Origin: Diospyros lotus
Taxonomy: Eukaryota; Streptophyta; Magnoliopsida; Ericales; Ebenaceae
DNA length: 64,000 nt
Assembly (NCBI RefSeq): GCF_014633365.1
Contig: NC_068340.1
Coordinates: 41,688,328 to 41,752,327 of the forward strand
Direction of reading: 5' to 3'
Positions within the stretch are counted from its first letter, which is position 1. Each line of letters opens with the position of its first letter. The notes under the pieces are model-generated. The model was not told where the DNA came from. It did no database searches and was given only the letters and a program-made list of their open reading frames with translations. The position numbers and the translations under genes were made by a program. This document shows positions 56,103 to 64,000 of this stretch, one piece after another.

Positions 56103-57658
56103 AAGGGAAATTCTATTTGCAACTATACGTTTTGCTTTTCACAACCCACTTTTAATATTCCTAAAATTTCCTGAAATGAAAACTCATATTTGCCCTTCAT
56201 TTAAATTTTTGACGCTCAACCACCTATCATTACTCTTTAAGCGTGTTCACTCACTTTCTCGATCACGATCACCATAGCCACTTTCTCACCCACTGAACAT
56301 CGCACAACCACTATTATTCAACACTTAACATTACGCAACCACTATTATTTAATACCCAACATTGCTTAGGCCAGTTCTCCTCGCCATAACCAATTACCAG
56401 TACTATCAGTAGTTACTATTAGCGATGGAAGATTATTATCCAGCGATAGAAGATTATTATCCATTATTATTTACGTAGAGTTTGACAAAGAAGATAACAA
56501 GTATTCCTATTTCGTCGAGAAACAACACAATTTACAACATCTATCACTAATTCAATAACATAATTTACATATACATAGACGATGGATGAATTAAAAAAAT
56601 AAGATTAATTAAAAAATAAAAAATACGCCTTGAAACCCACCCTAAACCTTGGGGTTCGGGGGCTAGGGAATGCCCTGAACCTAGGGGTTCGGGAGATGCC
56701 TCTGAACCTCGGGGTTCGGGGGCTAGAGAATGCCCCAAAATTCGAGGTTCGGGGTTGGGGGATGTCCCCGAACCTTGGGGTTCGGGGGCTAGGGAATGTC
56801 CCGAACCTTGGGGTTCGGGGTTGGGGGATGCCCCGAACCCCGGGGTTCGGGGTGTTAGGGAAACCCCGAATTTCAGGGTTTGGTAAGCACCCCGAATTCA
56901 TAGATTCGAGAAAAATCAATTCTCCTAAATCTATGAATTCGAAAAAAATCATTTTTCCCGAAATTATGAATTCGAAAGAATTGCATTATATAACATATTA
57001 TATAATTAATATAATATTATATATGTTATATAATAATATATAATATGCATACTATCCATGTTCGAGAGAATGCAAATGTATATAATATATTATATATTAT
57101 TATATTATTATATAATATATGTATATTATAACTATATACATATATATAATGATTTTATATAAATTATTCTAATGATCGTGCCCAAATATTTGGATTAATA
57201 TTATATTTATTTTTTCTTGAATTAATGTTGTTTTAATTTTATTTTATTGAGTTAAATACAAATCGTAATAAAATTATATTTATTTTTATTTATATTAAAT
57301 TTATGACATTTTATTATAAATTAAATAAAGTTAATTTAAATAAAATCTAACAGCAAATATTAAAAAAATATTATTACAAATAATAATAATAATACATGTT
57401 GAAAAGTTATAATTATAATAATACAGTAAATAATAATAAATAATTCTAGTAGTCTGAAGAAGAAGAAGAAGAAAGAGGAGGAGGAGGAGGTTTGATGCGC
57501 GTGGGATATCTTTTTTGATGGATGATGTTTGGAGGGTATGTTTGGAATAGAAATGGTTGCAGAAAGTAATAAATGTGATTGTAAATAGCAAAATCTAATA
57601 TTTTACTTTACACTGGTTACGAAGAGCAAAAAATATGATTACAAATAGAATTTCCCTT
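56103..57658. mobile_element. Unclassified TIR element (AAGGGAAATTCTATTTG ends)
   Basis: The first 17 bases are perfectly inverted at the other end, and weaker inverted similarity continues to about 46 bases. The flanks show ATCCG (56098-56102 and 57659-57663), a 5-bp duplication (7 bp is possible if the ends are read shorter). It holds a 36-bp minisatellite (56630-56900), AT-rich sequence and a GAAGAAGAAG-rich stretch. No transposase is present. The element interrupts the boundary between a Mutator-like element and its target repeat. Confidence 0.7.
56630..56900 (+). repeat. G-rich minisatellite, period about 36 bp
   Basis: Around seven units of the type GAACCTTGGGGTTCGGGG followed by GCTAGGGAATGCCCC occur here. 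Because the period is a multiple of three, all frames stay partly open and read as a 12-residue repeat (NLGVRGLGN on plus, RTPRFR on minus). This looks like repeat translation and not a gene. Helitron 1 has a related GGGTTCCCTGAACCC-rich stretch at 28190-28410. Confidence 0.8.
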
Positions 57659-57671
57659 ATCCGAATTACAT

Positions 57672-60600
57672 TCGCCACCACCCATCGTCACCTCTCTCTC
57701 CGTCGCGAGTAATAGCCTACACTCACCACAACGCTACTCGAACTGCCATTGTCGGCCCCTCATCGCTGCTCGGACGACCACCTACTACCGCTGCCCGCGC
57801 CCACATACATTTATATATTTTTCTTTTTTTCTGCTTTAGTTTTTATATTTGCTTGGTTGTTTCTTTGATGTGCTACTGGTGATGATGATTTAGTTGTAAA
57901 AATAAAAAATTAAGAATATTTTATTTGATTGTTTCTTGGTTGTTTCTTTGATGTGCTACTGGTGATGATGATTTAGTTGTAAAAATAAAAAATTAAGAAT
58001 ATATATTTCTATTTGATTGTGTGAGCTCTTGGCTTATAGATTCTGGATGATAGACTGTTTTGTGTATGAAGTTGGCACTACAAGACAAACTGGTAGTGTG
58101 TACAGGTGTTTTATATATGGTTTTGTTTACATCTTCATAGACTGTTGTCTTAGTTCATACATCATAAATCCTTGCCAGTTCTATGGAGGCGACAGAGTTT
58201 CAGAGTTGTGATTTATATTTTGTTGAAATTTCTTTTAAAAACAACAACGAACTAATCAAATAATAATTCCTAAAACAAGTCAACAAAATCCTTGATTTTT
58301 ATTGGGATTTGGATAAATAATCAAATTCAAGGGTGTCAAGACAAATGAAAGAATGAACTGATTAAGACTATTGGGATGAAAGCAGATTTTTTGGTGTGTT
58401 ACATCACATTTATAGACTATGACATTTCAAGTATGAAACAAAGTTTGAAACTGAATTTATTTAAAAAAAATAATAACAGATTTGAGTTGACTAAACGACT
58501 TATTTGCAACACGATAGTAAATAAAGGTTACGTGTAAGGAAAACCTTTTTTGATCCTCACAAAGTAGAGCTTCCTTGTCCCTGTATTTTAGTCTCTAAGG
58601 ATGTTGTAAAATTTTTTGTTTGCCTGCATTGGCTCAAGGTGAGATGAATGTAAAAAACAACTAAAGTTGATTATAATTGGGAACAGAGGCATTACTGAAA
58701 CAAGAAGATGTTGAAAAGTGTTAGATCTATTTTTGTGATTATGCACGACAGTAAGTAACGGATTAGAATGTTTTCACCCACTCTCCCATCGCTCCCAGTA
58801 CAAGCCATTCTCACCCCCCACCCCCAAACACCCCCACATACATACATATTATTTTATATTTTTTAAAATATTATTATAAATTGTTATCTAAATAAATTAT
58901 TAATTCTAGTTTGTTCAATTAAAATTATAATTACTTTAATAATTGTAATTATAACCATAATAAATAATTTATTTATTTTTTTTAATTTTAACAGAATTTA
59001 TACATATTTTATGTCTTTTTTAGTTGTGTTTGTCAAATAAAAATGTAACTGAATCGATCAAATTATTTAGAGGGGTCTGAAGTGATTTAATTTGAGAGGG
59101 GTTGAAATAGTGGATCTAATTAGGGAGGGTTTTAAATTTGTTATTGACTGGACTAAGTAAGTGTCTGGCAACATAAACGAATCAATATTTTCAATTTTTT
59201 AATTTATTTAATTTGAGCATCTATTCGATTGAATTGATTCGATTTTAGAAAAAAATTAGTCTATTCAATTTGAATAATTTGATCGATTCGATTACATTTT
59301 TATCTGACAGATATAGTTAAAAAAATATAAAATATGTATAAATTTTGTTTTGATTAAAAGAATATTAATTATTAATTATAATTACAATTATTAAAGTAGC
59401 TATCACTTTAATTGAATAAACTAAAATTAATAATTTATTTAGATAATAATACTTAAAAAAATATAAAATTATATGTATATATATGCATGCATGTGGGGAT
59501 GGGGCGGGACGGGTGGTTTATGGGGGTAGGCGGGGGTGGGGGGAGTGACACGTCCGCGTCAAGCAAGAGATCAAACCTAGTCAAGATAAATGAAAAAATG
59601 AACTAATTAAGACTATTGGGATGAAAGCAGAGTTTATGGTGTGTTACATCACATTTATAGACTATGACGTTTCAAATATGAAACAAAGTTTGAAATTGAA
59701 TTTATTTAAAAAAATTTAATAACATATTTGAGTTGGCTAAACGGCTTATTTGCAACACGATAGTAAATAAAGGTTACATGTAAGGAAAACATTTTTTTGA
59801 TCCTCACAAAGTGGAGCTTCTTTGTCCCTGTTTTTTAGTCCCTAAGGATGTTGTAAAATTTTTGTTTGCATGCATTGGCTCAAGGTGAGTTGAATGTGAA
59901 AAACAACTAAAGTTGATTATAGTTGGGAACAGAGGCATTATTGAAGCAAGAAGATGCTGAAAAGTGTTAGATCTGTTTTTGTGATTATGCACGATAGTAA
60001 GTAACGGATTAGAATGATTTCTTTGGGTTAGGGGGATTGGAATTGGAAAATCTTAGCATGAAAAATTAATTATTTTATATAAATTTTACAATATAAAATT
60101 AATTACATAAATTTGAAAAAAATTTCAAGGACTAAATTTACACTCAAATAATAAATTTTTCATTTTCAGAATTACAAAAACTAAAATAATCATATATTCT
60201 TAATTTTTCACTTTCACAACCAAATTATATCATCACGAGATAAAAAAAATAACAGAAAAAAATAGAAAAGTTAAAGCAAAAAAATAAAAAGATATAAATA
60301 TATAAATGTATGTGCGGGGGACGACCCGATGGGGGTAGATGATGGCGGTGGGTGGGAGTGGAGAGTTTTTGTGGGTGACAGAAGGGGTGGGGCGGGCGAA
60401 TGCGGTGCTGGGCAAGCGGCTGGTGGGGTAAGCCAGCGATAGCCGTCGGAGTGGAGGGTGACGACGACAGTGGACTGTGTTCGTGGGGGAGACAGATGTC
60501 AGAGGGGGGTCGATAATGGGCAGTGCTCGCGATATTGGCGGAGAAGACAACAGGCGATGACGATGGCGCCATCCTTGGGAGACGACGGTGTGAGAAATAG

Positions 60601-60862
60601 TGGAGGGGTGATGGCGACGACGATGCGAGAGTGATGTGGGGGGCGAACACTTTAACCTACGGGGGCAGATTTGAGAGATAGAGTGGGGGAGAGATGGTGG
60701 TTTTGAGAGAGGGAGTGAAAGTGAAAGAGAGAATGAGATGTAAGAGTAAAAGAAGTGGGTTTGAGGGGGTAATTTTAAGAGAGATTGAGAGATGAGGGTG
60801 AAATTGTCTTTATAAAGGGTTAATATGGTAATTTTATTAGAATTATTTAATTTTCAGTTCAC
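57672..60862. mobile_element. Mutator-like element, further rearranged copy
   Basis: It begins abruptly inside the left TIR (match to about 8938), runs through the centre to 58770, is interrupted by a MITE fragment (58771-59580), and continues from 59581 to the right TIR, ending just before the terminus at about 60862. The piece before the MITE and the piece after it overlap in content (both carry GGATTAGAATG near 58761-58770 and 60007-60017), so this is a tandem duplication made by unequal exchange. Confidence 0.7.
58771..59580. mobile_element. MITE fragment, second copy
   Basis: Matches 52078-52903 but lacks the left end. The right end is followed by TCAAGATAA (59581-59589), the same target repeat as the first copy, which shows that the two copies share one insertion event and were later duplicated. 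Confidence 0.7.
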
Positions 60863-60863
60863 C

Positions 60864-63721
60864 ACTAGGCCATTGGAGACATACTTTATAAGCGCCTTGG
60901 AAAATTAATAACAAACCCAACCCATAAAGTCATTTCTCTTACCACCACGTGAATACATGCTATCTATATACACTATAATGGCACGTGAATACATGCTATA
61001 TATATATACACACACACACTATAATGGCAGGCCATGTGGATACTAAATCATTGGGTAGGTCTCACTAAGCACATGGAAGACCCATTACCTTATGTAACCT
61101 CACTTAAAATATTTTTTTAGATTACGCATTATCACTCGCATTTTCATCAAATTCGTTCCAGAGTCATCACAAAGAAGGTAAATCAGGAATGTGTCTAGGT
61201 GACTAGGATTTTTTTTTTTTTTTTGAAGTCTATAGGCATATATACATAGGCTCTCTAGTCACCTATTGGAACGCACACATACATATACATATATATACTT
61301 TGCACACATAGATGGAGAGGGAAAATGAGAGAAAGAGAGAGAAATAGAGAGAGTTGAAAGTAGCACTTCCCGAGAGACCTCAGAGAGCACCTCGTCGAGA
61401 GGTCTCGAGAAGAAGCTTCTATAAAGACCACAGCAAAAGGTCTCTACATGAGACCTCGCCATTAGGGAGGGCTCCCTGAGGGGAGGTTTCGTCGAAAGGG
61501 GGTCTTCTAAGAACAAATGTGGTTGCTTACTGAAAGGCTTGCAGCCGCCGTCGAGAGTCACCGAGAAATTGTAGTCATGGCCAAGGAGCATGCTACTCTT
61601 TTTTGATAGATTATTGCGGAGAGAGAAGGCTCTCTCTGAGAGACTTTGGCCATCTTGCCAAGATGAGGGTTAAGGCTGCCAAAAGGTGCGCGACCCTTCC
61701 TAAGAGAACTTTCATGGCTGCCGAAAGGCGACTTTGCCTTGCCAAGAGAAGCTACCGAGAGCCGGTCTTCTTGCTAAGATGAGAAATCTTTTTTGAGAGA
61801 GGAAGATCTTGATATTTTACTCTTGTGTTTAGTTTTGATGATGAAAAATTTCAAATGTCTTTTTATTTTCTCTCAATCAAAGCATATGGTTTGGAAACTA
61901 AAATCAATTTCAAAGTGCTTTGTTAAAATGATCTATGATCTTTTATATTATTTGGAGATTAGCATAAACAACTTTTAAGATCTAAAAAGAATCTCCTTGA
62001 AATCGTTGGTCAAAACAATTCTAAGGCAAAAGACCAACTAGAACATGTTTTTGAAAGTGTGTTCATTTTAGAAAACTATCTCTTGGTATTTTGATATCTA
62101 ATATCTCTTGGAAATGAAATGGTTTTGATAAATGTCTATATGAATGGTTTTTGATAAATGACTATATGAAAATCAATTTCTACTATGTGGATTATATGAA
62201 TGAGAAAATGAATTTTTAGTATATAAGCTTTGAAGCAAGATATGAAAACCTATAGAAGAAATATTGAGTATGGTTGAGTGTGATTTGTTTCAAAATATAC
62301 TTTTGATAATCTCAACTTGCTTTAAAGATAATCAAAATGAGTTTTTAAAGAATCGAATAAGGATGTTTTGAAAATTCAAGTTTTTCTAAAGAATAGTCGA
62401 CTATCAGGATCATTCTGTTGACTATGCTTCAAAATAGTCGACTATTTTTAATGTTCTGTCGACTATTTAAGCATCTGTCGACTATTTTAGCATCTGTCGA
62501 CTATCGAGTAAAAATAGTCGACTATGCCTTTTGATCTGTCGACTATTTTTATTCATGAAATTCAAAAATTTCTTCATATCTCAGCATCTGTCGACTATTA
62601 GAATGTGTCTGTCGACTATTGAAATTTTGTGTTATAAAATAGTCGACCATTCGTTTTGTCTGTCGACTATTTCTTGCTTTAGTTATAGAAATAGTCAACT
62701 ATATATTTCTTCTGTCGACTATTTCTTTTTGCAGAAAGCTCCAACGGCTATTTTTTTAAATCCCAACGGCTCCAAACGGCTATATTTCTCTTCAACTTCG
62801 TGGGACACTTATATATACATGTCATAGATGATCAAGAGAAGGCTAATGGACGGGAACGAATTGAATTGAGCTTACATTTTACACTCGTTTCTATTTACAT
62901 TCACTGTGCTTCAATTTTCTCTCTTCAAGGTTGTGATCTTAATTTGTTTACATTCATTTAAGCCTTGTATCATTTTTGAGAGACATTATAACTAAGAGAT
63001 TCATCTCTTAGATTCTCTCCAACTATATATTTCTTGTTTTCCTAGCTTGTATAGCTAGAGGGCCCATTTGAGTGGGAGGTTTTGTAATTCCTAGTCTCGG
63101 ACTAGAGGACCTACTTGGTTTAAGTAGGGGGTTTTAGTGGATGGTTTGAAAAATCCTTAGTGAGGAGCTAAGGTAGTGGATTAGGCTTGGGTTAAGCCGA
63201 ACCACTATAAATCTTGGTGTTCTTGTGTGCTTGTGTTCTTTAAATCATCTTTATCTTTCCAAGCATTCCTTAATTCCTCACTTGATTCACATTTGTCATT
63301 TTATATGCTTCACGTTTTAAATCATTAAAACTTCAACCTGTATTAAAAAGTTTTCAAGTTTCTACCAAGTTTTTAATTATACCAATTCACCCCCCCTCTT
63401 GGTGTGTGCCATAGCATCTCCCGTTCTAACATATCTCTCTTGGAGAGACCTTGCAGGGAGAGAGCTTCCGAAAAATGCCATTACTCATTGCCTTTGTCTT
63501 TTTCTTCTTCTTCCTTTTATAGCCCATTTTACCTTGGACCCTTTTACCCCTCAAACTTAGCATATTCACTCTTTTGCCATTATCTTGGTTCTTTGGTTAT
63601 TTGATTGTGGTTTCTTCTTGAGAAATGTGTCTCGGCTTAGGACCACTTTTGGGATTGGCTCACCTAGGTCTATTAACCAAAATACCCTTAGGTGGACGCT
63701 CGGGAATTCTATGGCACAACA
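60864..63721 (+). mobile_element. LTR family D, second copy, 3' part, with nested LTR E
   Basis: Collinear with 10853-12083 (GGAGACATACTTTATAAGCGCC, GAGACCTCRGAGAGCACCTCG, ACCCCTCAAACTTAGCATATTC) and ends GGCACAACA before ATATC as in copy 1. A family-E LTR (61810-63431) is inserted. The last 40 bases of the Mutator-like element and its flank are deleted at 60862. Confidence 0.75.
61810..63431 (+). mobile_element. Solo LTR (family E, copia-like) with GTCGAC palindromes, copy 2
   Basis: It runs from TGATATTTTACTCTTGTG to CCCGTTCTAACA, 1622 bases, flanked by GATCT (61805-61809) and TATCT (63432-63436), a 5-bp duplication with one change. The empty site is at about 11793 (GAGGAAGATCTCTCTCGGAG). 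It shares the start, the GTGGATTAGGCTTGGGTTAA stretch and the CACCCCCCCTCTTGGTG end with 48244-49900. About 14 motifs of the type ATAGTCGACTATT or CTGTCGACTATTT lie at 62394-62727. Confidence 0.8.
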
Positions 63722-64000
63722 ATATCTTATTCTTGAAATTTATGACTTCATATAGGTGCACTATAAAGTTGGCAAAAGACGACGAGCATGCCATGTGAGA
63801 ATTGGATTCAAGTATGATAAGTGATTATGATCATCTCATTTAAACGATTGAATTTAAGACTAGTGGTAGTTTTCAATGAATGGTGTACCTAAACTTGAAC
63901 CCAATTTTTCGAGTTGAATCTTTTGTTTAAAGTGGGTATACCCCCAAGTTAGATGTTGGGCCTGAACGTGAAAATTCCTTAGCCTTAACCTAATTACGAG
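63722..64000 (+). other. MCC-family upstream flank, copy B4 (continues beyond the window)
   Basis: Nearly identical to 12084-12365 (CACTATAAAGTTGGCAAAAGA, GAATTTAAGACTAGTGGTAG, GTATACCCCCAAGTTAGATG). By analogy with 12460 and 37700, another MCC-family exon should start a little past the end of the window. Confidence 0.65.

Noticed and set aside
56630..57043. Repeat protein encoded on both strands
   Set aside because: The 36-bp minisatellite keeps several frames open; the peptides are a by-product of the repeat period.
62394..62727. CRISPR-like array of GTCGAC repeats
   Set aside because: The motif is short, palindromic and irregularly spaced, the spacers are AT-rich LTR sequence, and the host is a plant.

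Overview
This is a gene-poor, AT-rich stretch of plant nuclear DNA, most likely from a eudicot (inference). Supporting signs are spliced genes with GT-AG introns, plant-type Ty1/copia and Ty3/gypsy LTRs, Helitrons ending in CTAG, Mutator-like elements, a hAT element and a tRNA-type SINE. I saw no rRNA gene, convincing tRNA gene, CRISPR array or bacterial operon. No other gene family with a recognised function is present intact. Positions of diffuse boundaries are approximate; boundaries fixed by target-site duplications (TSDs) are exact to about one base. GENE CONTENT: The backbone is a tandem array of one gene family that I do not recognise. I call it the MCC family (membrane coiled-coil). 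Its members share a short hydrophobic N-terminal exon, a very small basic exon of 36-42 bases, and a large exon encoding a coiled coil, two close membrane segments, a second coiled coil and a hydrophobic C-terminus. Pieces of at least five copies are visible: the 3' tail of an upstream copy at 1-180; a pseudogene near 12.5-13.4 kb; an apparently intact gene with its coding sequence at 17479-24513; a frameshifted copy at 33263-34912; a pseudogene at 37.7-38.2 kb; and a pseudogene at 42.47-46.5 kb that is split by a hAT element. The window ends inside the flank of a further copy. DUPLICATIONS: The region after each 3' end is also duplicated (1-3110 against 24560-32330). The 5' flanks are duplicated too (4.37-7.8 kb, 36.6-37.3 kb and 40.5-41.0 kb). 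This gives paralogous empty sites that date and delimit the transposon insertions. TRANSPOSONS, left to right: LTR-like segment (867-2327); solo gypsy-type LTR with TSD ACATG (4436-7211); solo LTR (7821-12083) carrying a Mutator-like element with a 9-bp TSD (8495-10807); CACTA fragment (18110-19003); SINE split by a solo LTR (19345-22787 and 19452-22704), both inside intron 2 of the intact gene; two Helitrons on opposite strands (26408-28782 and 29147-32163), the second carrying an exon that matches the start of the LEUNIG co-repressor; a 5' copia fragment (38266-39925) cut by a gypsy LTR; a hAT element with a perfect 8-bp TSD and a three-times-broken transposase (42719-46212); and from 46.5 to 63.7 kb a rearranged second copy of the 7.8-12.1 kb LTR/Mutator nest with further insertions. 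HOW IT FITS TOGETHER: The tandem gene array appears to have expanded first and then served as a landing site. Most members decayed, while the 17.5-24.5 kb gene stayed open even though over 3 kb of retrotransposon sits in its second intron. At least five LTRs here have no matching internal region or partner LTR, so loss by LTR-LTR recombination seems to have been frequent.
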